Positions 1 to 9,640 of a stretch of 64,000 bases of DNA are shown one piece after another; the stretch's first letter is position 1, and every line of letters begins with the position of its first letter. The translations under genes and the position numbers were made by a program. The notes below the pieces were generated by a model that was not told the DNA's origin, did not search any database, and worked only from the letters and a program-made list of their open reading frames with translations. Origin of the DNA: Mycolicibacterium moriokaense (GTDB lineage: Bacteria > Actinomycetota > Actinomycetes > Mycobacteriales > Mycobacteriaceae); NCBI RefSeq assembly GCF_010726085.1, contig NZ_AP022560.1, positions 1-64,000 of the forward strand. The letters are read 5' to 3'.

Positions 1-1692
1 GAATCGGCACCGGCACGAACGGGCACCGTGAGGTAGCTCGTCGTCATGGTGGGCGTCGTCGTGGTGGTGGTCGTGGTCGTCGACGGCGACGTAGTGGTCG
101 TGGTCGTCGTAGTCGTAGTGGTTGTCGTTGTAGTGGTTGTCGTCGTCGTTGTGGTCGGCGGTGTGGTGGTCGTCGGTTGGGTGGTGGTGGTCACGTACGT
201 CGTGACCGGCTCTTCGACGGTGGGCGGAGAGGGCGCCTCGTGGGTGACGGTGACGGTTTCCGGGGTGGCGCGCGACCGACACCGGCGGTTCGGCCGTGGG
301 CGGCGGTGGTTCGACACTGGGCGGGGACGCCTGGACACTCGGCGGTTGCGCCGGGGTGGGGGTGCTGGGCGGAACCGGTTTGTTTCGTACTCAGTAGCGC
401 TGGTCAACGCAATCGCCACTCCGCCGACGGCGACCAACGCGACAGGCGGCGAGCCCGAACACCAGCTGGGGCAACCGCTGCCAGGTCAGGGGCTCCTTCA
501 CCGGCCCGGTCGTGGGCAGGTACTGGACCGGTTGCCGCATCGAAATCGCTTCGGCCTCATATGGATTCGCGCCGGTGTACGGGAGGGGCTCATCGGCGGC
601 GGTGTCGTCCTGCGACCACGCCAGCGCAGTGCCCGTCTGCGTCGGCGGCGCATCGACGGCCGGCGCCGCGCTGGTGGCGGCCTCGGCAGCTGCGGGAGCG
701 ATCGGTTTGCGCCTCGGCCGCCGAGCCGTACGCGGCGAACAGCGCAGCACCCGCCGCGGCGTCGAGACCCGGCTGAGGTGTGAGCACGATGGGTGCGGGG
801 TGTTGCGAAAGGCGTTGGGTTATTGAGGGAATGCCCGCACCGCCACCAACGACAACCACGGCAGCGATATCGGCCCAGCCGATTCTGTTGCGTTCCAACG
901 TATCTTGCAGCGCGGCGAGTACACCGTCGAGCGGTGCCGAGATCAGCGACTCCAACTCAGTTCGCGTCACCGCCACCGTCGACCGGTGGCCGGGTAGTTC
1001 GGCGGTCACTTCGGTGGCCGATTCTGTGGACAGTCGCTCCTTCGCGGTGCGGCATTCCTCTCGCTGCGCGACCCCACCGCCGCGGTGGCGGCCGGATCGA
1101 TACCGCCCGTCGCCGCGATGCCGTTGACGATGTGGGCCAGCAGCGCCTGGTCGATCTGATCACCGGAGAACTCGGTGTACCGGGTGGTCTCGTCGATCGG
1201 CTCGAACGATCTCCCGGCGTCCGCCAGGGTGATACTCGTCCCGCTGCCGCCGAAATCCAGGAGCGCGATCACACCCTGGGACGGCAGCCCCGGGTTGGTC
1301 TGCAGGGCCGTGAGCGACGCGACCGCATCGCTCACCAACCGTGCCGGCATACCGTTGGGAACCAGGGTCGGATCGCTGCGCAGCGCGGTGCGCAGGCTGC
1401 GCTGGGTCGCCATGCCCCAGTGGGCGGGCACCGCGATCGCGATCTCGGACGCCGGCTCCGCGCCGCTCTCATCGACGATGTTGCCCAACGCCTCGACCAG
1501 GAGCCGGTCGGCCTGATGCGGCGAACCGTCCGGCGCGATCAACGGAACCGGGTCGCCGACGCGCTCGACAAAGCCGTCCAAGACGGAACCGTCGGCGAAG
1601 GTCACCACCGAACGGCGTATCACGGGTTGATTGCCGACTCGCGCTGCGACCAAGTTCGTCGTCCCGATCGACAACCCCAACGGGTCGCTCAT
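1..1692 (-). CDS. Hsp70-like (DnaK N-domain) Pro/Thr-rich protein, frameshifted, C-terminus off window
   Basis: Actin-like ATPase-fold protein resembling the Hsp70 nucleotide-binding domain. The start at 1692 gives an N-terminus with GLSIGTTNLVAAR (first phosphate loop); further in are ALLDFGGSGTS (second loop) and VVVVGGGAGIPSI (adenosine-type motif). The frame changes near 1075, 715 and 445. After the last shift come a probable membrane segment (ALVAVGGVAIALTSA, about 395-440), a proline-rich stretch (about 300-370) and a threonine-rich tail (about 46-170). This architecture matches the Pro/Thr-rich Rv0312-type protein of M. tuberculosis. No substrate-binding domain is visible, so chaperone activity is not implied. 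The gene continues beyond base 1. I am confident in the family, not in the role. Confidence 0.75.
46..170 (-). repeat. Low-complexity threonine-codon repeat
   Basis: About 125 bases made almost only of GTG/GTC/GTA-type triplets on the plus strand. On the minus strand, in the frame that fits the upstream Pro-rich region, they read as ACC/ACG/ACT threonine codons. This is the low-complexity tail of the Hsp70-like protein, and its length is prone to slippage and assembly error. Confidence 0.7.
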
Positions 1693-1800
1693 AACGGACC
1701 ACACCCTAGCGGTCCGACCTGCTGATACTCGTTAGACACTCCGTGCCAACGGCGTTCCACCATCACGGTTTTGGGCCGCTGCGAACAGCGCAGAATCCGC

Positions 1801-1806
1801 TAGAAT
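1801..1806 (+). promoter_or_regulatory. Possible -10 element upstream of SnoaL-like gene
   Basis: TAGAAT in the gap (1693-1875) between the divergent Hsp70-like and SnoaL-like genes. No convincing -35 element accompanies it, so this is only a candidate SigA-type -10 hexamer. Confidence 0.25.
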
Positions 1807-1875
1807 TCGCTGTGACGAAGACGTCCCCCACGACCACCCGGAATCTCGGTGCGCCGCGGTAGCCGGTGTGCTGCA

Positions 1876-2333
1876 ATGGCGGCCATGGGTGACATCGACG
1901 ACATCAAGCAAGTCAAGTACCGCTACCTTCGCGCGCTCGACACCAGGACTGGGACGAGTTCGCCGACACGCTCACCGAGGATGTGGTGGGCCGATACGGC
2001 GAATCGATCGGTGAGGACCACTTCACCAATCGCGATGAGCTGGTCGGCTTCATGCGCACCTCGCTCGGCCGGAGATCATCACCGAGCATCGCGTCACCCA
2101 CCCGGAGATCACCGTGGACGGCGATGAGGCGAAGGCGACCTGGTATCTGGGACCGTGTGATCGCACCGGATTTCAATTTCATGCTGATCGGTGCGGGCTA
2201 CCACGATCGGTACCGGCGCACCGCCAACGGCTGGCGCATCAGCGAGACCGGTTACGACCGAACCTACGACGCGTCGATGTCCACCGAGAATCTCAACTTC
2301 AAGGTGAAAGCGGGTCGGGCGATCAAACTTTGA
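1876..2333 (+). CDS. SnoaL-like / nuclear transport factor 2 family protein, frameshifted
   Basis: Small single-domain protein of about 150 residues with the SnoaL-like fold (alpha+beta barrel). The N-terminus MGDIDDIKQVKYRYLRALD and the later FADTLTEDVVGRYGESIGE, YHDRYRRTANGWRISE and a C-terminal STENLNF segment are typical. ATG 1885 is an equally good start. The frame changes near 1945 and again near 2070-2150, with conserved sequence continuing in each frame. Such proteins act as small-molecule isomerases, dehydratases or binding proteins; no substrate can be assigned. It converges on the YkuD-like gene with a 3-base gap. In M. tuberculosis the equivalent position is Rv0310c, from memory. 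Confidence 0.6.
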
Positions 2334-2336
2334 GAT

Positions 2337-2980
2337 TCACTTCGAGATCGCGATGAGTGCGCCCGGCTGAAGCCACCGCATGATCTCGACGAGCTTGGCG
2401 TCGTCGATGGCGACGCACCGGGTCGGTCCGCCGTCGGTGGCGTGCAGGAAGAAGGCGCCGCCGTTGCCGGGGATGCGGGCCTTGTTGACGCCCATCACGA
2501 CCGCGTGCACGTACTGCGGGATGTCGAGATTCTCGGTGCCGCTGGCCGGGTCGGTGTTGAACGGACACTGCGACTTCTCGCACACCTGCATGGTGTTGTG
2601 GTCGGGCTCTTCATATCGCCGTCCCACCAGTGATTGGGGCCGACCTGGGGCAGACCACCGCCGGGGTTGGGTGCCGTCCCGAATGCGAAGTCGAGAGTGA
2701 ACACGCCCATCGGCGTCTTCATCTGGCCGTCATGGGTCTCCGGGGCCATGCCCGCGGCCCCGATGAACGCGGGATACCTACCGCGACGGGGTGCCAGCCG
2801 GTGGCGTTGCGTTGATAGACATCCATCTTGGCGTTCAGAACCGCCCACGCCCACAACCGATATGACCTGGGTGGCATTGCCGACGGAATGCGCGAACCAC
2901 GGCGTCACCTGGGCCACGCTGACAGGTGCCGCGCCGAGCGACATCAGTGCCACACAAAGCAGGACAAGGAGCCGGCGCAC
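2337..2980 (-). CDS. Exported YkuD-like (L,D-transpeptidase-type) protein, frameshifted
   Basis: Secreted protein of about 215 residues, resembling Rv0309. GTG 2980 gives a signal peptide (MRRLLVLLCVALMSLGAAP then VSVAQ). The core includes TPMGVFTLDFAFG, NHWWDGD and a C-terminal HATDGGPTRC segment that resembles the His...Cys active-site strand of YkuD L,D-transpeptidases. The usual spacing before the Cys looks about one residue short, possibly another sequence error. Frames change near 2800 and 2620. The family crosslinks peptidoglycan or binds carbohydrate in the envelope; activity of this member is not certain because the catalytic motif is imperfect as read. Confidence 0.6.
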
Positions 2981-3030
2981 CCGTACATGCTAGGTCGTGG
3001 CCGGGCCCCCATTGAGGAGGCCACGCGGCG

Positions 3031-3593
3031 TCACGCACGGTCCGTCGGCATCGGGTAGGCCATGGCCACAAACGGTAACGGCGGCCATCGGGATCGGTTT
3101 CGTCGTGATACCGCGCTGCGAGCGTCGCCAACTCCTTTGCGAACTCGGCCCGGTCCTCGGGTGAACGGAAGCGAATCGTCCTGTCGATCGACAGAGTCAC
3201 CGGTCGGTTGTTCTTCGAACGCGCCGCACTCCACATTTCGCCGACCTCGCGTACGGCACGCGCCGACAGCGCGATGAGATAGCTCGCCGACAGGCGGCCT
3301 CGCGGCAGCGGATCGGTGGCCGCCCGAGGGCGCTCGGGGACACCACGTAGGAGGCCGCCGTCGCAACGAGGAGGCGCTCCTTGGCCACCCATCGGCGCTC
3401 GCCCACGCCCATAACCAGGTGATGGTCTTCGAGTGCACGCAGGTGGTAGTTGACCTTCTGCCGGGAGATCCCCAGGCGCGACGAGGGCGGCCGCCGAAGC
3501 CGGTTCGGTCAGTTCGGCGAGCAGTCGGTTGCGGATCGGATCGAGGACACTGACCGCCGCGGCCGGATCGGTGATCACCTCGACGTCGAGCAT
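3031..3593 (-). CDS. Winged-helix (ArsR-like) transcriptional regulator, frameshifted
   Basis: About 185 residues. The N-terminus MLDVEVITDPAAAVSVLDPI followed by RNRLLAELTEPASAAALV is the typical first helices of ArsR-type winged-helix proteins. The recognition-helix region is in another frame (reading like LGISRQKVNYHLRALEDH), and the later RFRSPEDRAEFAKEL and AARYHDETDPDGRRYR form the C-terminal domain. The frame changes at least near 3480 and 3300. The start at 3593 sits 17 bases from a perfect-arm inverted repeat at 3610-3629, so autoregulation and control of the divergent PAP2-DAGK gene are likely. Confidence 0.6.
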
Positions 3594-3609
3594 GAGGTGA
3601 TCGTGTCCC

Positions 3610-3629
3610 TTGACAAAATAATTTGTCAA
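3610..3629. promoter_or_regulatory. Inverted-repeat operator between ArsR-like and PAP2-DAGK genes
   Basis: TTGACAAAATAATTTGTCAA: 8-base perfect arms (TTGACAAA/TTTGTCAA) around a 4-base AT centre, in an otherwise GC-rich region. It lies between divergent start codons at 3593 (regulator) and 3649 (PAP2-DAGK). The size, symmetry and position fit a dimeric winged-helix repressor site. The left arm also resembles a TTGACA -35 element. Confidence 0.6.
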
Positions 3630-3648
3630 TGCAGTGGGAAGATGCGGC

Positions 3649-5115
3649 ATGGCCATCCTGCCCATTCGTCGGCATCGCGGTATCCGCCAGATCGGAGAGG
3701 GCCTCGGGACGCTCGACCGCGAGGTGTTCGACGCCATCGCCGACTCACCGAGTCCCCTGCTCGATGCCGTCATGCCGCGGCTGACCCGCGCTGACCATTC
3801 GAAGCTGTGGTTCGCCATCGCCGCTGGGTTGGCGGCGTTCGGCGGCCGTCGGCGCGGCGCGGCGATGCGCGGCCTGGTCAGTCTGGGGTGACCAGCCTGC
3901 TCACCAGGTGGCCAAGCGGATATGGAAGCGACCACGACCCAACCGCTTCTCGGTGCCGTTGGCCCGGCAGACCGGCGGACGCCCACCTCGAACTCGCTGC
4001 CGTCGGGTCATTCCGCGAGCAGGGCCGCCTTCGCCGTCGGCGTCGGGTTGGAGAGTCCCCCGCTGGGGTTGGGCCTGGCGCTGTTGGCGGGTCTGGTCGG
4101 GATGTCGCGCATCGCCACCGGGGCGCACTATCCGGGCGACGTGCTCGCGGGATTCGGCATCGGTGCCGGCGTCGCCGTGCTCAGCTCACGGATCGTCCCG
4201 CCGGTGGTGCCGACGCGGTTGCCGACCGCCGACCCACTGGTCGTCGACGCGCCGGAACGCCACGACGGTGCCGGTGTGATCCTCGTCGTCAACCCGGCGT
4301 CCGGGGGCGGGACAGGGGCCGATGTCATCGAACAGGTACGAGGCGTTGCCGCACACCGAGATTGTGGAACTGGATGAGGGTGACGACGTCGAGAAGGTGT
4401 TACGCACGGCCGCCGAGAAAGCTGAGGTGCTGGCGGTCGGCGGCGGCGACGGGATGGCATGCGCGCGCGGGTATCGCCGTCGAGGCGGGCGTCCCGCTGG
4501 TCTTCCGGGCGGCACGTTCAACCACTTCGCCAAGGACATCGGCTGCGAGACGGTGGCGAAGACGATCGAGTCGATCAAGAAGGGCGACGTGTCGTGTGTC
4601 GATATCGCGTGCCTCAACGAAACCAACATGGTGATCAACACCGCGAGCATCGGCGCCTACCCGATGTTCGTCCAGACGGGAGAAGTTGGAGCACAAGATC
4701 GGTAAGCCGCTGGCGGGCATCTACGCGATGTTCCACGCTGCGCCACGGCGAACCGGTGCGCATCCGCTACGACAACAAGTCGCTGCAGACGTCATTGTTC
4801 TTCCTCGGCAATTCCGTTTATCTGCCTTCGGGATTCGCGCCGTCGCGGCGGGACCGGATGGATGACGGCCTGCTGGACGTCCGGATTCTCGAGACGGGTC
4901 GCCGGATGGCCCGGATGCGGATCCTGGTGGCGCTGGCATTGGGAAGGTTGACGCGCAGCCCGCTGTACCACGAGATGCGCGTTCCGGAGTTCTCGTTCAC
5001 CGCCCTCGACGGCCCGACGATGCTGGCTCACGACGGTGAGCTCGGGGACGAGGTCACCGAAGCCACGTTCAGCGTGCAGTATCGAGCGCTTGCGGTGTAT
5101 CGGCCGCTGCCGTGA
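3649..5115 (+). CDS. PAP2 phosphatase-diacylglycerol/sphingosine kinase fusion protein, frameshifted
   Basis: About 485 residues when frames are joined. The N-terminal half is an integral-membrane PAP2 phosphatase: KRIWKRPRPNR, then NSLPSGHSASRAAFA, then SRIATGAHYPGDVLAG (the three PAP2 motifs). The C-terminal half is a DAGK-catalytic domain lipid kinase: VILVVNPASGGG, VGGGDGM, GTFNHFAKDIG, and a C-terminal VPEFSFTALDGPTMLAHDGE strand. At least five frame changes occur (near 3890, 3925, 4330, 4470, 4690). The fusion is known in actinobacteria; it would dephosphorylate and phosphorylate lipid head groups in phospholipid or glycolipid turnover. ATG 3649 follows the operator at 3610. Its 3' end overlaps the convergent PAP2 gene by about 47 bases. 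Confidence 0.7.
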
Positions 5116-5739
5116 CCGGGGGCCGCGGCGGCAGGATCAGTAGGCAGCACACGAAAAAGGCGTAACCCAAAGCCCATCCGGCGATGACGTCGGAGGGATG
5201 GTGCACGTTGAGCACGACGCGACCGATCCCGATGAAGACGACGATCAACGCGCCCAGAGCGACCAGCCACCCCCTCAGCGGCGGCCGGACGAAGGGCCAG
5301 ATGATCGTCATCAACGCGAGACGGCGACCAGCACGCCGAGCGCGTGCCCTGACGGAAACGACATCGACTGCGCGTGCACCAGCGCCGTCGCGGGCCTGGG
5401 TCGGCCGACGATGTACTTCGCGAGCTCGATCAGCGGTCCCGACAACCCCGCGGTGAGCGCCAGGAACCCGGCCAGCCGCAGATTGCGGCGCCACAACGCC
5501 ACCACGACTATGTGAGGTCCGACCAGTCGGAAGGCGGCCGGTCCCAGCACGGTGCAGAAGACGTCCCAGCCGGTAACCCAACCTGGATGTATGACGCCGT
5601 AGTCATGCGCGAGGTCCAGCGCCGCCGAGTCCATGGCGGTCAACCACTTCCACTGCGACACATAGGCGATCCACATCAACACATAGACACCGAGTGCCGC
5701 CACCGCGGTCCCGATGAGCCAACGTGTCCTGGATGCCAT
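5069..5739 (-). CDS. PAP2 superfamily membrane phosphatase, one frameshift
   Basis: About 220 residues, resembling Rv0308. It is an integral membrane protein with an N-terminal helix (LIGTAVAALGVYVLMWIAYV) and the complete PAP2 signature: KYIVGRPRP, FPSGHALG, GIGRVVLNVHHPSDVIAG, with catalytic histidines in the last two. A single frame change near 5315-5335 separates the PSGH part from the final helices. It is a second phosphatidic-acid-type phosphatase, next to and convergent with the fused PAP2-DAGK enzyme. Substrate unknown. The start at 5739 leaves a 100-base divergent gap to the next gene. Confidence 0.75.
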
Positions 5740-5841
5740 ATGAATAGCTCTACCAGCCGTCGCCGCTGACCGTCAGGGTGACTGAGCTTGCCACCGAAGT
5801 TCCACCCTCGACACCCGCCACAGCTGGGCTACATTGCCTGT

Positions 5842-6330
5842 ATGGCGGTGTTCCTGCGCAAGCTCCTGCGCATCGGCGGGCTGCCCGACGAACTGCGCAC
5901 CGACGTCGAGGCCGAAGGCATCATCTACCTCGCCGAGTACGTGCCCGTGACGCGGCGGTTCAGCGGCAGGATCCCGGGCAAGCGCGCACGGCAACGTGGC
6001 GAGCTACGTGGGTTCGTTGGTGCTGACCAATCAACGGGTACTCGCCACCCTGTCGACGGTGCCCAAGCTGGCCGGTCGCACCATCGATCAACGTTGGGAC
6101 GCAGAGCAATCCGGCGCGGCGACGGCCGATTTGGCTGAAAGCGGCCTGCACATCGAGGTCAATATCAATGCCGTGGACACTCGATTCGATGGTCAGCTCT
6201 CATTGCAGTACAAGACGGCGATTCCGTCCGAGGTGCTGACGCGCGCGACCGGTCGCTTGCCTTCGATGTCCCGCCCGGTATGTGTTCCGCGCGGTCGGGT
6301 GCCCTACGACGGGCCGCGATACGCATACTT
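5842..6330 (+). CDS. Conserved hypothetical protein (Rv0307c-like), frameshifted
   Basis: Probable cytosolic protein of about 160 residues. The ATG at 5842 gives MAVFLRKLLRIGGLPDELR; the sequence moves frame near 5985 and continues with ASYVGSLVLTNQRVLATLS and INAVDTRFDGQLSLQYK. The pattern of strands with LTNQRVLAT recalls PH-like mycobacterial proteins, but this is only a resemblance. A further frame change near 6260 (SLAFDVPP continues out of frame) makes the true end uncertain; I set it by expected length. Function unknown. Confidence 0.5.
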
Positions 6331-6483
6331 CTACCTCGAGCGGGTATCGTCGGCCCGAAACCGCAGCTCAACCCGGTCCGTGGAAGAACCGCCCACTCGG
6401 GATATGTTGCTTGCGATGAGTCAAAAGGTTGCGGGATGTGCACCGTGCCTGTTCCGTGGTTCGACGATGCGGAAGGACCCTGA

Positions 6484-7850
6484 GTGACAGAACCGAGACG
6501 AGACAACCTGCTCATCGTGCACTGGCACGACCTCGGCCGGTATCTCGGCGTATACGGACGACGACGTCTCCAGCCCGCGGCTCGACCAGCTTGCCGCCGA
6601 GGGCATCCTGTTCACCCATGCACACGCCACCGCACCGCTGTGCTCGCCGTCGCGCGGCTCTCTGTTCACGGGGCGATACCCGCAGAGCAACGGCCTGGTG
6701 GGGTTGGCGCACCACGGCTGGGAGTACCGGGCAGGCACCCGCACCCTCCCCCACCTGCTGTCCGAATCCGGCTGGTACACCGCACTATTCGGGATGCAGC
6801 ACGAGACGTCTTATCCGCCGAAGCTGGGGTTCGACGAGTTCGACGTGTCGAACTCCTATTGCGAATACGTCGTCGAACAGGCCACGGGGTGGCTGACCGA
6901 TCCGCCGTCGCAGCCGTTCCTGCTCACCGCCGGATTCTTCGAGACCCACCGTCCGTATCCGCGCGAACGCTACGAACCCGCCGACGCCTTCGGTGTGACG
7001 GTCCCCGACTACCTGCCCGACACCCCCGACATCCGGCAGGACCTCGCCGAGTTCTACGGCGCCATCTCGGTCGCCGACGCCGCCGTCGGCCGACTGCTGG
7101 ACACCCTCGCGCAGACCGGGCTCGACCGCACCACCTGGGTGGTCTTCATGACCGATCACGGGCCGGCGTTGCCCGCGCGAAGTCCACGCTCTATGACGCA
7201 GGCACGGGGATCGCGATGATCGTGCGCCCGCCGCGGGCCCTGTCGACCGCGCCGCGTGTCTACGACGAGCTGTTCAGCGGGGTGGACCTGGTGCCCACGC
7301 TGCTCGACCTTCTCGGTGTCGACATCCCCGCGGACGTCGAGGGCATCTCGCACGCCGACAACCTGCGTGGTGCGCAGACCGTGCCGGCTCGCACCGAGGT
7401 CTACACCATGAAGACGTACCACGACTCGTTCGACCCGATCCGCGCCGTGCGCACAAGGAATACAGCTACATCGAGAACTACGCCGCACGGCCACTTCTCG
7501 ACCTGCCCTGGGACATCGCCGAAAGCGCGCCGGGTCAGGTTGTTGCGCCACTCGCCCAGGCGCTCCGTCCCGAACGCGAACTCTACGACCTCACCGAGGA
7601 CCCCACCGAGTCCCGCAACCTGCTCGCCTCAGAGACCTCCGACAAGGCTGAGGCCATCGCCAAGGACCGCCCTGCTGCTCCACGACTGGCGGCAGCAGAC
7701 GAACGACGTCATCCCGTCGGACTTCGCAGGCACTCGGATCGCGGGCGCTACACCGAAACTTATTTGCGTATTCACGGGCTTTCACTCACCAGCCGCTCGG
7801 CCATCGCGTCCGAACGTGGCATCGAGGACGCGCCGATTTCCGGACAATAG
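6484..7850 (+). CDS. Type I sulfatase, frameshifted
   Basis: About 455 residues, resembling Rv0296c. GTG 6484 begins NLLIVHWHDLGRYLGVYG, holding a metal-binding Asp. The active-site sequence LCSPSRGSLFTGRYP contains the C-X-P-S-R motif whose Cys (codon at 6641) is converted to formylglycine. Later parts include TPDHG-like VVFMTDHGPA, VPTLLDLLGVDIP, ELYDLTEDPTESRNLL and the C-terminal RYTETYLRIHG. Frames change near 6560, 7165, 7455 and 7665-7760. Sulfatases hydrolyse sulfate esters; with Stf0 and PAPS synthesis next door it may trim or recycle a sulfated glycolipid. Substrate and location are not shown by the sequence; no signal peptide is seen. Confidence 0.8.
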
Positions 7851-7873
7851 TTTTCGTCACGGTGATTGTTATG

Positions 7874-7895
7874 GCCTGGTGTGCCAGGCATTTTG
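7874..7895 (+). terminator. Possible intrinsic terminator after sulfatase
   Basis: GCCTGG-tgtg-CCAGGC hairpin (7874-7889) followed by ATTTTG, 24 bases after the sulfatase stop and before stf0. The stem is short and the T-run weak, so termination would be partial. Confidence 0.4.
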
Positions 7896-7916
7896 AAGGC
7901 AGTTAGGCTCACGCGC

Positions 7917-8709
7917 ATGCCAGCCCATCCGACTGCCTATCTCGTGCTCGCGTCGCAACGAAGCGGCAGCACGCTGTTGGTCGAATCGCTGCGGGCGACC
8001 GGTGTGGCGGGTGAGCCGCAGGAGTTCTTTCAGTACCTTCCGACCACCAGTCAGTCGCCCCAGCCGCGGCAGTGGTTCGAGGGCGTCGAGGACGTCGATC
8101 CTGCGACTGCTCGATCCGCTGGACGAAGGCAAGCCGGATCTCGCACCCCGGAGATCTGGCGGGACTACATCCGGACGGTCGGCCGCACCCCAACGGTCTG
8201 GGGCGGCAAGCTGATGTGGAACCAGACCCGCTGCTGTTGCAGCGGGCCGCGGACTGCCGGACCGGTCGGGTGAGGGCCTGCTGTCCGCGATCCGCGACGT
8301 CATCGGCAGCGATCCGGTTCTCATCCACGTCTACCGCCCAGACGTTGTCTCCCAGGCAGTTTCGTTCTGGCGGGCGGTGCAGACCCGGGTCTGGCGTGGG
8401 CGGCCCGACCCGACTCGCGACTCGCGTGCCGAATATCACGCAGGTGCCATCGCGCACGTGATCAAGATGCTGCGCGCACAGGAGGAGGGCTGGCGCAACT
8501 GGTTCGCCGAGGAGAACGTCAAGCCGATGGAGATCTCCTATCCGGTGTTGTGGCGCAACCTCACTCAGATCGTCGGCGACACACTCGACGCGATCGGGCA
8601 GGACCGACGATTGGCGCACCCGTGCTGGGAACGCCAGGCCGATCAGCGCTCCGACGAATGGGTGGACCGGTACCGCGCTGACGCGGAGCGCGAGGGCCTG
8701 CCGACATGA
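7917..8709 (+). CDS. stf0: Stf0-type trehalose 2-sulfotransferase, frameshifted
   Basis: Cytosolic PAPS-dependent sulfotransferase of about 265 residues. The PAPS 5'-phosphosulfate loop [17 protein letters not shown] and [11 protein letters not shown] follow the start; [30 protein letters not shown] (3'-phosphate binding) and [10 protein letters not shown] lie downstream. Stf0 transfers sulfate to the 2-position of trehalose, the first step of sulfolipid-type glycolipids. The frame changes near 8090-8140 and 8225-8270. The stop overlaps the cysD start as ATGA (8706-8709), so enzyme and cosubstrate synthesis are translationally coupled. In M. tuberculosis Rv0295c holds this position. Confidence 0.8.
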
Positions 8710-9612
8710 CGCTCGACACGCTGCATGTCGACGAGCTACGGATACTCGAGGCCGAGGCGGTGCACATCATCCGCGAGGTCGTCGCGGAACTCGAGCGCCC
8801 GGTGCTGCTCTTCTCGGCGGGCAAGGACTCGATTGTGCTGCTGCGGTTGGCGGAGAAGGCGTTTCGGCCCAGTCCGCTGCCCTTCCCGGTCATGCACGTC
8901 GACACCGGGCACAACTTCGACGAGGTCATCGAGTTCAGGGACCGTCGCGTCACGGGTGCCGGTCACAAGCTGATCGTCGCGTCGGTGCAGGAGTCCATCG
9001 ACAGCGGCCGGGTGCCCGATCCAGGTCCCGGCGCGTCCAGGAACCGGCAGCAGACCCGAACGCTGCTGGATGCGCTGGAGGCGGGCGGCTTCGACGCGGC
9101 GTTCGGCGGTGCCCGCCGCGATGAGGAGGGCCAGGGCCAAGGAGCGGATCCTGAGCTTTCGCGACGAGTTCGGGCAGTGGGATCCACGTGCGCAACGACC
9201 GGAGCCGTGGTCGCTCTACAACGGCCGGATCAAGAAGGGCGAACAGGTCCGGGTGTTCCCCCTCAGCAACTGGACTGAGCTGGACGTGTGGCGCTACATC
9301 GAGCTGGAATCGCTTGAGCTGCCTTCGATCTACTTCGCTCACCAGCGTGAGGTGTTCGAGCGTGACGGAATTCTGTTGGCGGTGTCGGAGTATGCCCAGC
9401 CCGCCGACGGTGAGACCGCGTCGACGGTGGGTGCGCTATCGCACCGTAGGCGACCTGACCATCACCGGCGCCGTGCGATCGCGGGCGACGGACATCGCGG
9501 GCGTCATCGCCGAGATCTCCGCGGCCACGGTGTCCGAGCGCGGCGAGACGCGTGCCGACGACCGCACCTCCGCCGCCGCCAGGAGGACCGCAAGCGCGAG
9601 GGCTACTTCTGA
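8706..9612 (+). CDS. cysD: Sulfate adenylyltransferase subunit 2, frameshifted
   Basis: About 300 residues when joined. CysD is the PP-loop subunit of ATP sulfurylase, making adenosine 5'-phosphosulfate from ATP and sulfate. Visible: the PP-loop [47 protein letters not shown], the region [28 protein letters not shown] and the terminal REGYF. Frames change near 9130, 9430 and 9580. It starts inside the stf0 stop (ATGA) and is followed by cysNC after 28 bases, giving a three-gene PAPS-making and using operon. Confidence 0.85.
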
Positions 9613-9640
9613 TGGGGCGCGCGACGCGACGGGAGACCGC

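Noticed and set aside
46-783. Poly-valine open frame on the plus strand
   Set aside because: It is the antisense reading of the threonine/proline-rich tail of the Hsp70-like gene; low complexity and no start signal.
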